A DNA stretch of 9,115 bases from Streptosporangiaceae bacterium (GTDB lineage: Bacteria; Actinomycetota; Actinomycetes; Streptosporangiales; Streptosporangiaceae), in assembly GCA_030045295.1 (NCBI GenBank), contig JASIGD010000404.1, forward strand, positions 1 through 9,115, read 5' to 3'. The notes beneath the pieces were generated by a model. The model made no database searches and had not been told where the DNA came from. It was given only the letters and a program-made list of their open reading frames with translations. The first letter of the stretch is position 1. Every line of letters starts with the position of its first letter. Shown here one piece after another: positions 1 to 6,562 of this stretch. Both the position numbers and the translations under genes were made by a program.

Positions 1-1185
1 AACGAGGCCCGTGCCGACGTGGATGACACCACCGCCGTATTCCGGTACTACGCGGGGATCGCCGGCTCGCACGCGGGACGCGTGGTCGACCCGGGCCGGC
101 CCGGCGTGGCCAGCCGGATCACGCACGAGCCGGTCGGCGTCTGCGCGCTCATCGCGCCCTGGAACTACCCGCTGCTGCAGATCTCGTGGAAGCTTGCGCC
201 CGCGCTGGCGGCAGGCAACACCACCGTGGTCAAGCCGAGCGAGCTGACCCCGCTGTCCACGGTGGCGCTGGTCGCGCTCTGCGAGGAGGCCGGCCTTCCG
301 CCGGGAGTGGTGAACCTGCTGCTCGGCCAGGGGAGCACGGTGGGCCAGGCGCTGATCGAGCACGCCGGCGTGGACCTGATCTCCTTCACCGGAGGTCTCG
401 CCACCGGCGAGAAGATCATGGCTGCGGCGGCGAGCGGGGTGCGGCGCGTCGCGCTCGAGCTCGGCGGGAAGAACCCGAACATCGTGTTCGCCGACACCGA
501 CTTCGACACCGTGGTCGACAACGCGCTGACCGCCGCGTTCCTGCATTCCGGGCAGGTGTGCTCGGCCGGCGCCCGGCTGATCGTTCAGGACAGCCTGCAC
601 GACAGCTTCGTCGCCGAGCTGGCCGCGCGCGCGGACCGGATCCGGCTGGGCAGCGGCCTGGACCCGGAGACCGAATGCGGCCCGCTGATCTCCGCCGCGC
701 ACCGGGCCAAGGTGGAGCGGTACATCTCGCTCGGGCTGGCCGAGGGCGCGGAGCTGCTGGCCGGGGGGAAGCGCCCGTCCGAGCCCGAGCTGGCCAGGGG
801 TTTCTTCCTGCGGCCGACGGTGTTCGCCGGGTGCCGGCGGGAGATGGCTGTGGTGCGCGATGAGGTGTTCGGTCCGGTAGTGACGGTCGAACGGTTCAGC
901 ACGGAGGAAGAAGCGATCCGGCTCGGCAACGACACGAGTTACGGCCTGGCCGGCGCCGTCTGGACTTCTGAGGCGGGACAAGCCGAGCGGGTCGCGGGCG
1001 CGCTGCGCCACGGCACGGTCTGGATCAACGACTATCACCCCTACCTGCCGCAGGCGGAGTGGGGGGGCTTCGGCAAGTCTGGCGTCGGCCGTGAGCTTGG
1101 CCCCTCCGGCCTGGACGAGTACCAGGAGAAGAAGCACATCTACCACAACACCAGCCCGGCGCCCGCGCGCTGGTTCTCCGGCTAA
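1..1185 (+). CDS. Betaine-aldehyde-dehydrogenase-like NAD(P)+ aldehyde dehydrogenase, 5' end outside window
   Basis: Oxidises an aldehyde, probably an amino- or betaine-type aldehyde, to the acid with NAD(P)+ in the cytoplasm. The reading frame is open from base 1, so an internal GTG or ATG near base 19 is not the start. The 394 visible codons lack roughly the first 100 residues of a normal ALDH of about 490. Visible in order: the PWNYP substrate/cofactor motif (Asn codon 163-165), the cofactor-binding Lys of VVKPSE (232-234), an FTGG motif in the Rossmann fold, the general-base Glu of LELGGKNP (457-459), the catalytic Cys of SGQVCSAG (559-561), and the Glu of EVFGPV (862-864). The C-terminal WGGFGKSGVGRELG and the following KHIYHN-type tail resemble the GbsA/BetB branch. 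Substrate cannot be fixed from sequence. A gamma-glutamyl-aminoaldehyde (PuuC-like) role is an alternative suggested only by glnA2 nearby. Family assignment is firm, substrate is not. Confidence 0.9.
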   Translation, partial: NEARADVDDTTAVFRYYAGIAGSHAGRVVDPGRPGVASRITHEPVGVCALIAPWNYPLLQISWKLAPALAAGNTTVVKPSELTPLSTVALVALCEEAGLPPGVVNLLLGQGSTVGQALIEHAGVDLISFTGGLATGEKIMAAAASGVRRVALELGGKNPNIVFADTDFDTVVDNALTAAFLHSGQVCSAGARLIVQDSLHDSFVAELAARADRIRLGSGLDPETECGPLISAAHRAKVERYISLGLAEGAELLAGGKRPSEPELARGFFLRPTVFAGCRREMAVVRDEVFGPVVTVERFSTEEEAIRLGNDTSYGLAGAVWTSEAGQAERVAGALRHGTVWINDYHPYLPQAEWGGFGKSGVGRELGPSGLDEYQEKKHIYHNTSPAPARWFSG

Positions 1186-1194
1186 GCCCGCGGC

Positions 1195-1248
1195 GAACCT
1201 GGTTCAGGACGGTTCTTGCGCCTCCGCCGGTGTGGTAGGCATTTGAGC
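1195..1248 (+). promoter_or_regulatory. Candidate promoter of the S9 peptidase gene
   Basis: The 63-base gap after the aldehyde dehydrogenase contains an 11-base palindrome GAACCTGGTTC (1195-1205) and a TAGGCAT element beginning at 1236, 13 bases before the ATG at 1249. This fits an actinobacterial -10 element for a leaderless or nearly leaderless transcript. A -35 is not convincing: TTCTTG at 1213-1218 has the right spacing but poor match. GGTAGG here could instead act as a weak ribosome binding site. The gene could also be read through from the dehydrogenase. Confidence 0.35.
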
Positions 1249-3093
1249 ATGGTCGAACTCGTCCCGCGCGAGGTGCTCTTCGGCAACCCCGAGCGCGTCA
1301 GCCCGCACATCTCACCCGACGGCACCCGGCTGGCCTGGATAGCGCCGCACGAGGGGGTACTCAACGTCTGGGTCGCGCCGATCGGGAACGACGGCGTCGA
1401 CTGGGACGCCGCGACGATGGTGACTGACGACACCGACCGGGGCATCCGGGTCTTCGCGTGGGCGCGGGACGACAGGCACCTGCTGTACCTGCAGGACACC
1501 GGGGGCGATGAGAACTGGCGGCTGTATGACGTCGACCTGGAGACGATGACCAGGCGCGACCTCACGCCCTACGACGGCATCCAGGCCCGGATCATCGCCA
1601 CCAGAAAGAGTCATCGCGACGAGGTACTGGTCGGGATGAACCGGGACAACCCGCAGCTGCACGACGTCTACCGGCTGGACCTTAAGACGGGGGAGCTAGC
1701 CAAGCTGATCGATAACCCCGGGTACGCAGGCTGGCTCGCGGACGAGGACATGGTGGTCCGCGCCGCGATCTCGCCGCTGCCCGACGGCGCGTTCGACTTG
1801 CTGGTCCGCGACAGCGCGGACGGCGACTGGCGGACGCTGCTGACCATACCCGCCGATGACGCCCCGGCCAGCAACGTGCTGGCGTTCACCGGCGACGGCA
1901 AGTCCTTGATCGCGATCAGCTCGGTCGGGGCGAATACAGGCCGGCTGGTGAAGATCGACCTTGCGTCCGGCGACGCTGAGGTGCTGCTCGAAGACCCGGA
2001 GGCTGATGTCACGGGCGCGATTCTGCACCCGGACACGCGCGAGCCGCAGATCGCTGCGGTGCTCAAGGACCGCGTCGAGTACCACGTGCTCGACCCGATG
2101 GTCGAGCCCGACTACGAGGCCATCCGGGCGCTGCACCCGGGTGATCCGGGCCTGGTCGGCCGGGACGAAGCCGACGCGACCTGGCTGGTCGCGTTCGACG
2201 ACGACGCCGGGCCGGTGCAGTACTTCGCCTACGACCGGGCCAGCCGCGCGGCCAGCTTCCTGTTCAGCAGCAGGCCCGAGCTGTCGCGGTACGAGCTGGC
2301 CCGGATGGAGCCGTTCTCCTACACCACGCGGGACGGGCTGACCGTGCACGGGTACGTCACCTTCCCGCCCGCTGGCGAGCGGTCCGGGCTGCCCGCGGTG
2401 CTCAACGTGCACGGCGGCCCGCAGGCGCGCGACGTATGGGGCTGGGATCCTGAGGCCCAGTGGCTGGCCAACCGGGGCTACCTGTGCATCCAGGTGAACT
2501 ACCGCGGCTCGACCGGCTACGGCAAAGCGTTCGTCTCGGCCGGCGACCGGGAGTGGGGCGCCAAGATGCACGATGACTTGCTCGACGCGGTCGGGTACGT
2601 GGTGGCTCAGGGCTGGGCCGACCCGGGCCGGATCGCGATCTACGGCGGGTCGTACGGCGGCTACGCGGCGCTGGTCGGGGCGGCATTCACCCCGGACGTT
2701 TTCCGCTGCGCGGTCGACATCGTCGGTCCTTCCAACCTGCAGACGCTGCTCGAGACGATCCCGCCGTACTGGGCGCCGATGAAGGCGCAGCTGTACAAGC
2801 GGGTCGGGAACCCCGAAACGGACAAGGATTTCCTCTGGTCCCGCTCGCCGCTGTCCCGGGCCGGCGATATCCGCATCCCGCTGCTGATCGCCCAGGGCGC
2901 CAACGACCCGAGGGTCAAGCAGGCCGAGTCGGAGCAGATCGTCGCCGCGCTGGCCGAGCACGGGATCGACTACGAGTACATGCTGTTTCCCGACGAGGGC
3001 CACGGCTTCGCCAAGCCCGAGAACCGGCTGAAGTTCTACGCCGCGGCCGAGCGCTTCCTGGCCGGGTACCTGGACGGCCGCTACGAGGAGTGA
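1249..3093 (+). CDS. S9 family (prolyl oligopeptidase / acylaminoacyl-peptidase type) serine peptidase
   Basis: Predicted cytoplasmic serine peptidase that cleaves short peptides or removes N-terminal (acyl)amino acids or dipeptides. It has 614 residues, normal for the S9C-like bacterial group. Residues 1 to about 350 form a beta-propeller-like domain, with a TolB/WD-type SPDGTRLAW motif near the N-terminus and repeated Asp-rich strands. The alpha/beta hydrolase domain starts around residue 358. It shows HGGP (388-391), NYRGSTGYG from 417, the nucleophile elbow GGSYGGY with Ser468, Asp553 in the GANDPRV segment, and His585 in DEGHGF, giving a complete Ser-Asp-His triad. There is no signal peptide or membrane segment. 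I chose the ATG at 1249 because family proteins start shortly before the propeller; an in-frame TTG at 1216 would add 11 residues with no ribosome binding site. Substrate and exact subfamily are unknown. Confidence 0.92.
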   Translation: MVELVPREVLFGNPERVSPHISPDGTRLAWIAPHEGVLNVWVAPIGNDGVDWDAATMVTDDTDRGIRVFAWARDDRHLLYLQDTGGDENWRLYDVDLETMTRRDLTPYDGIQARIIATRKSHRDEVLVGMNRDNPQLHDVYRLDLKTGELAKLIDNPGYAGWLADEDMVVRAAISPLPDGAFDLLVRDSADGDWRTLLTIPADDAPASNVLAFTGDGKSLIAISSVGANTGRLVKIDLASGDAEVLLEDPEADVTGAILHPDTREPQIAAVLKDRVEYHVLDPMVEPDYEAIRALHPGDPGLVGRDEADATWLVAFDDDAGPVQYFAYDRASRAASFLFSSRPELSRYELARMEPFSYTTRDGLTVHGYVTFPPAGERSGLPAVLNVHGGPQARDVWGWDPEAQWLANRGYLCIQVNYRGSTGYGKAFVSAGDREWGAKMHDDLLDAVGYVVAQGWADPGRIAIYGGSYGGYAALVGAAFTPDVFRCAVDIVGPSNLQTLLETIPPYWAPMKAQLYKRVGNPETDKDFLWSRSPLSRAGDIRIPLLIAQGANDPRVKQAESEQIVAALAEHGIDYEYMLFPDEGHGFAKPENRLKFYAAAERFLAGYLDGRYEE

Positions 3094-3118
3094 CGCCAGC
3101 CAGGCGCCGGAGCCAGCC

Positions 3119-4480
3119 TCAGAGCAGGGGGAGATATCGACCCAGCTCGTATTCGGTGACCTGACGGCGGTATTCCTGCCACTCCTCGCGCTTGTTGCGC
3201 AGGAAGAAGTCGAAGACGTGCTCCCCTAGCGTCTCCGCGACGAGCTCGCTGTCCTGCATCACCCTGATCGCCTGGTCCAGGTCCTGCGGCAACGGCCGGA
3301 TACCGAGCGCGCGGCGCTCGGCGGAGGTCAGCGCCCACACGTCGTCCTCCGCGCCCGGCGGCAATTCGTAGTCGTCCTCGATGCCCTTCAGCCCGGCGGC
3401 CAGGATCACCGCGAACGCCAGGTACGGGTTGCAGGCGGCGTCCACCGAGCGGAACTCCACCCGCGTCGAATTGCCCTTCTGCGGCTTGTACATCGGCACC
3501 CGGACCAGGGCCGAGCGGTTGTTGTGCCCCCAGCACACGTACGCCGGGGCCTCGCCGCCCGCGCCCGCCGTCCGCTCCGCCGCGCCCCACAGCCGCTTGT
3601 AAGAGTTCACCCACTGGTTGCAGACCGCCGTGATCTCCGGTGCGTGCTGCAGCAGCCCGGCGATGAACGCCCGGGCGGTCTTGGACAGCTGGAACTCCGC
3701 TCCGGCCTCGTAGAACGCGTTCTTGTCGCCTTCGAACAGCGATACGTGGGTGTGCATGCCGGAACCAGGGTGATCGGTGAATGGCTTCGGCATGAACGTG
3801 GCGTACACGTCCTGCTCGATCGCCACCTCCTTCATGACCAGCCGGAACGACATGATGTTGTCGGCGGTGGTCAGCGCGTCGGCGTACCGCAGGTCGATCT
3901 CCTGCTGTCCCGGCGCTCCCTCATGGTGGCTGTACTCCACCGAGATGCCCATCGACTCCAGCATCGTGATCGCGGTCCGGCGGAAGTCATGCGCGATGCT
4001 GTGCGGCGTGTGATCGTAGTAGCCGCCGGTATCGATCGGCCGCGGCCTGGCGCCCGGCTCGGGCCGCTCCCTCAGCAGGAAGAACTCGATTTCCGGATGG
4101 GCGTAGAAGGTGAAGCCGAGTTCCGAGGCCCGGCCGAGGTTGCGCTTGAGCACCCAGCGCGGGTCCGCGTACGACGGCGACCCGTCGGGTAGCAGGATGT
4201 CGCAGAACATCCGCGCGACGCCCGGGTACTCACCCCGCCACGGCAGCAGCTGGAACGTCGACGGGTCCGGCCTGGCGATCATGTCCGCCTCATAGACCCG
4301 GGCGAAGCCCTCAATCGCGGAGCCGTCAAAGCCGATCCCGTCGGCGAACGCGCCTTCCAGCTCGGCGGGCGCGACCGCCACCGACTTCAGCGTGCCGAGT
4401 ACGTCGGTGAACCAGAGCCGGACGAACCGGATGTCCCGCTCCTCCAGCGTGCGCAGCACGAACTCTTCCTGCTTGTCCAC
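3119..4480 (-). CDS. glnA2: GlnA2-type glutamine synthetase homologue (possible gamma-glutamylpolyamine synthetase)
   Basis: ATP-dependent ligase of the glutamine-synthetase fold joining glutamate to an amine, in the cytoplasm. The 453 residues match actinobacterial GlnA2 closely along the whole length. Visible: N-terminal LEERDIRFVRLWFTD, DGSAIEGF (52-59), metal-binding HPEIEFF (128-134), HHEGAPGQQEIDLR (185-198), the ATP-site KPF...GSGMHTH (232-245), GGEAP (309-312 region) where housekeeping GS has PGYEAP, NRSALVRVP (321-329), and the VFDFFLRNKR tail. The NLYDLPP adenylylation site of GlnA1 is replaced by a DDYELPP context, so GlnE control is not expected. From recall, S. coelicolor GlnA2 was reported to glutamylate polyamines rather than serve as the main ammonia-assimilating enzyme; applying that here is inference. 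GTG at 4480 is preferred over GTG at 4489 because it gives the family N-terminus MDKQEEF. AAGGTG six bases upstream could be its ribosome binding site or part of a -10. Confidence 0.93.
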   Translation of the reverse strand: MDKQEEFVLRTLEERDIRFVRLWFTDVLGTLKSVAVAPAELEGAFADGIGFDGSAIEGFARVYEADMIARPDPSTFQLLPWRGEYPGVARMFCDILLPDGSPSYADPRWVLKRNLGRASELGFTFYAHPEIEFFLLRERPEPGARPRPIDTGGYYDHTPHSIAHDFRRTAITMLESMGISVEYSHHEGAPGQQEIDLRYADALTTADNIMSFRLVMKEVAIEQDVYATFMPKPFTDHPGSGMHTHVSLFEGDKNAFYEAGAEFQLSKTARAFIAGLLQHAPEITAVCNQWVNSYKRLWGAAERTAGAGGEAPAYVCWGHNNRSALVRVPMYKPQKGNSTRVEFRSVDAACNPYLAFAVILAAGLKGIEDDYELPPGAEDDVWALTSAERRALGIRPLPQDLDQAIRVMQDSELVAETLGEHVFDFFLRNKREEWQEYRRQVTEYELGRYLPLL

Positions 4481-4487
4481 GGCTATC

Positions 4488-4493
4488 ACCTTA
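4488..4493 (-). promoter_or_regulatory. Candidate -10 element of glnA2 (TAAGGT)
   Basis: On the minus strand TAAGGT is followed by seven bases and then the preferred GTG start at 4480. It fits the TAnnnT -10 pattern and the spacing of leaderless actinobacterial transcripts. The same bases (AAGGTG) could instead be a Shine-Dalgarno sequence, and no good -35 is visible 16-19 bases upstream, so the two readings cannot be separated from sequence. Confidence 0.35.
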
Positions 4494-4606
4494 GACGTTC
4501 ACTGGGGCCTGATCGGTGTCTCGCTGCTCCGGCCCGCGGCCGGCGCGCAGCTATCAGTGAGTCTGCCCGCCGAGTGTTTCCGCGCGGTTACAGGGCCTTG
4601 CTCGCG

Positions 4607-4626
4607 CGGAGACCGGCCGGTCGCCG
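4607..4626. promoter_or_regulatory. Palindrome in the nadE promoter, possible operator
   Basis: GACCGGCCGGTC at 4611-4622 is a perfect 12-base palindrome. After one mismatched pair the symmetry resumes for three more pairs (CGG at 4607-4609, CCG at 4624-4626), making a 20-base near-palindrome. It ends seven bases before the candidate nadE -10, so it covers the -35 position, where a repressor would block polymerase. GC-rich DNA yields such palindromes by chance, so no regulator is proposed. Confidence 0.35.
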
Positions 4627-4633
4627 GACGGCC

Positions 4634-4639
4634 TAGGCT
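4634..4639 (+). promoter_or_regulatory. Candidate -10 element of nadE (TAGGCT)
   Basis: TAGGCT fits the actinobacterial TAnnnT consensus and is followed by GGAAGC and then GTG at 4646, so a transcript starting seven bases after the hexamer would begin at the start codon. GGAAG (4640-4644) could alternatively act as a ribosome binding site for the ATG at 4652. A recognisable -35 is missing. Confidence 0.45.
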
Positions 4640-4645
4640 GGAAGC

Positions 4646-6520
4646 GTGGCGATGCTGAGGATCGCGCTTGCCCAGGTCGATCCCACGGTCGGTGACCTGG
4701 ACGGGAACGCGGGGATGATCATCGAGTGGACCCGGCGGGCCGCCCGGCGAGGGGCCAGGGTCGTGGTGTTCCCCGAGATGATGCTCACCGGGTACCCGGT
4801 CGAGGATCTGGCCCTGCGGACGTCGTTCGTTGAAGCGTCCGTCACCACCCTGCACGCGGTGGCAGCGCGGCTCGGCGCCGGCGGGCTGGGCGGGGTGGCC
4901 GTGGTAGCGGGTTACCTGGACCGGCGGACCGATCTGGCGCCGCGCACGGGGTTGCCGGCCGGCGCGCCGATGGACGCGGCGGCGCTGCTGTACGGCGGGC
5001 GCGTCGTCATCACTTCGGCCAAGCACCACCTGCCGAACTACGGGGTGTTCGACGAGTTCCGCTACTTCGTGCCCGGCAGCACGCTGCCGGTCTTCCGGCT
5101 ACCGGCGGACGACGGCCAGAACGTGGATATCGCCACCGCGATCTGCGAGGACCTGTGGCAGGAAGGCGGCCCGGTCGCCGTATGCGCGCGGGCCGGAGCG
5201 GGCCTGCTGGTGGTGCCGAACGCGTCACCCTACGAGCGGGGCAAGGACGACGTCCGGCTGGACCTGGTCGTGCGGCGGGCCAGGGAGGCGGGAGCCGCGC
5301 TCGCCTACGCGAACATGATCGGCGGCCAGGACGAGCTGGTGTTCGACGGCGACTCGATCCTGGTGGCCGCGGACGGCACGCTGCTCGCCCGTGGGCCGCA
5401 GTTCGAGGAGGCCCTCGTCGTCGCCGACCTCGACCTGCCCGCGGCAGCTGCCGCGCCGGTGCCCGGCGACGAGCCGGTGGACGCGGGAGACGGCACGATG
5501 ATCACGATCAAGCGGGTGACGCTGCCGCCGTCGGACTCCGGGCAGGCAGCGGCCGAGGGGCCGGAAGACCCGAGCGGACCGGAGCAACCCGAGGAACCGG
5601 GAGAAGCCACGAGGGCGGAGCACGCCGGGGACCCGCTCTGGCCGCGGCTGTCGGATCCGGCCGAGGTCTACGGGGCGCTGGTGACCGGGGTCAGGGACTA
5701 CGTGCGCAAGAACGGGTTCCGTTCGGTCATCCTGGCGCTGTCCGGCGGCATCGACTCGGCTCTGACCGCGACGATCGCCGCGGACGCGATCGGCCCGGGA
5801 CGCGTGCACGTGGTGCTGATGCCCAGCCGCTACTCCTCCGAGCACTCGGTCACCGACGCCGAGGACCTGGTCAAGCGGCAGGGCCTGAACGCGGTGACGA
5901 TCCCGATCGCCTCGATGGTCGACGCGTTTACCGAGGAGCTCGCGCCGGCCGGGTTCCCGGCGACCGGGCTGCCCGCCGAGAACCTGCAGTCCCGGGTGCG
6001 CGGCGTGGTGCTGATGGGGCTGTCCAACGCCGGCGGGCACCTCGTGCTCACCACGGGCAACAAGAGCGAGCTCGCGACGGGCTACTCGACGCTGTACGGC
6101 GACTCGGCAGGCGGGTTCGGGCCGATCAAGGATGTGCCCAAGACGCTGGTCTGGGAGCTGGCCAGGTGGCGCAATTCCGAGGCCGGACGCGGAGGGGCTA
6201 CTCCCCCGATCCCGGAGAACTCCATCACCAAACCGCCAAGCGCCGAGCTCGCGCCCGGGCAGCTGGACACCGACTCGCTCCCGCCGTACGACGTGCTCGA
6301 CCCGCTGCTCGACGACTACGTCGAGAAGGACATGGGGATCGCGCAGCTCGTCGCCGCGGGCCATGACCCGGCACTGGTCGAGCGGGTGGTGCGGATGGTC
6401 GACGCGGCCGAGTTCAAGCGGCGTCAGTACCCGCCCGGCCCGAAGATCAGCCAGAAGAACTTCGGGCGCGACCGGCGGCTGCCGATCACCAACCGCTGGC
6501 GCGAGGCGCTGCCCTCGTAG
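4646..6520 (+). CDS. nadE: Glutamine-dependent NAD+ synthetase
   Basis: Last step of NAD+ biosynthesis: amidates deamido-NAD+ with ATP, using ammonia released from glutamine by its own N-terminal domain. From the GTG at 4646 it has 624 residues. The nitrilase-type glutaminase domain (about 1-290) has a complete catalytic triad: Glu44 in VVFPEMMLTGYP, Lys126 in SAKHHLPN and Cys167 in AICEDLW. The synthetase domain (about 335-624) has the ATP-pyrophosphatase loop SGGIDS (366-371), the LTTGNKSE and YGDSAGGF segments, IPENSITKPPSAEL, and the C-terminal RRQYPPGPKISQKNF. Between the domains lies a Pro/Glu/Gly-rich linker (about 293-330) that appears longer than in relatives. The GTG aligns with the N-termini I recall for relatives and fits a leaderless start; ATG at 4652 has a better ribosome binding site (GGAAG, seven-base spacer) and would lose two residues. 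Divergent from glnA2; NadE consumes glutamine. Confidence 0.95.
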   Translation: MAMLRIALAQVDPTVGDLDGNAGMIIEWTRRAARRGARVVVFPEMMLTGYPVEDLALRTSFVEASVTTLHAVAARLGAGGLGGVAVVAGYLDRRTDLAPRTGLPAGAPMDAAALLYGGRVVITSAKHHLPNYGVFDEFRYFVPGSTLPVFRLPADDGQNVDIATAICEDLWQEGGPVAVCARAGAGLLVVPNASPYERGKDDVRLDLVVRRAREAGAALAYANMIGGQDELVFDGDSILVAADGTLLARGPQFEEALVVADLDLPAAAAAPVPGDEPVDAGDGTMITIKRVTLPPSDSGQAAAEGPEDPSGPEQPEEPGEATRAEHAGDPLWPRLSDPAEVYGALVTGVRDYVRKNGFRSVILALSGGIDSALTATIAADAIGPGRVHVVLMPSRYSSEHSVTDAEDLVKRQGLNAVTIPIASMVDAFTEELAPAGFPATGLPAENLQSRVRGVVLMGLSNAGGHLVLTTGNKSELATGYSTLYGDSAGGFGPIKDVPKTLVWELARWRNSEAGRGGATPPIPENSITKPPSAELAPGQLDTDSLPPYDVLDPLLDDYVEKDMGIAQLVAAGHDPALVERVVRMVDAAEFKRRQYPPGPKISQKNFGRDRRLPITNRWREALPS

Positions 6521-6523
6521 CTG

Positions 6524-6549
6524 CGCGACCCCGCGAGAGCGGGGTCGCG
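6524..6549. terminator. Bidirectional hairpin terminator between nadE and the TetR gene
   Basis: A perfect 11-base-pair stem (CGCGACCCCGC / GCGGGGTCGCG) closes a GAGA loop, a GNRA tetraloop on the plus-strand transcript; the minus-strand transcript forms the same stem with a TCTC loop. It starts four bases after the nadE stop and ends 13 bases before the stop of the convergent TetR gene, exactly where a shared terminator is expected. There is no T-tract on either side, which is usual for actinobacterial stem-only terminators. Confidence 0.8.
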
Positions 6550-6562
6550 ATCGCTCACGCGC

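Noticed and set aside
382..405. FTGG instead of the common FTGS in the aldehyde dehydrogenase
   Set aside because: Gly at this position occurs in the GbsA/BetB-like branch, and all catalytic residues are intact, so it does not suggest inactivation.
1696..3003. 435-codon open frame on the minus strand inside the peptidase gene
   Set aside because: It is antisense to a gene with a full catalytic triad, its translation is Arg/Val/Gly/Pro-rich without any domain, and long antisense open frames are expected from G/C-rich third positions.
3119..4480. Extra AERTAGAG-like segment before GGEAP in GlnA2, absent from the mycobacterial protein as I recall it
   Set aside because: I recall a very similar segment in Streptomyces GlnA2, so it appears to be a normal lineage difference rather than an insertion.
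4490..4645. Possible GlnR (nitrogen regulator) box between glnA2 and nadE
   Set aside because: GTTAC near 4587 resembles one half-site, but no GAAAC-type half follows at the required spacing on either strand.
5225..6364. 379-codon minus-strand open frame inside nadE, and a 403-codon plus-strand frame at 5155-6366
   Set aside because: Both overlap the well-supported nadE frame and translate to Arg/Gly/Ala-rich sequence without motifs.
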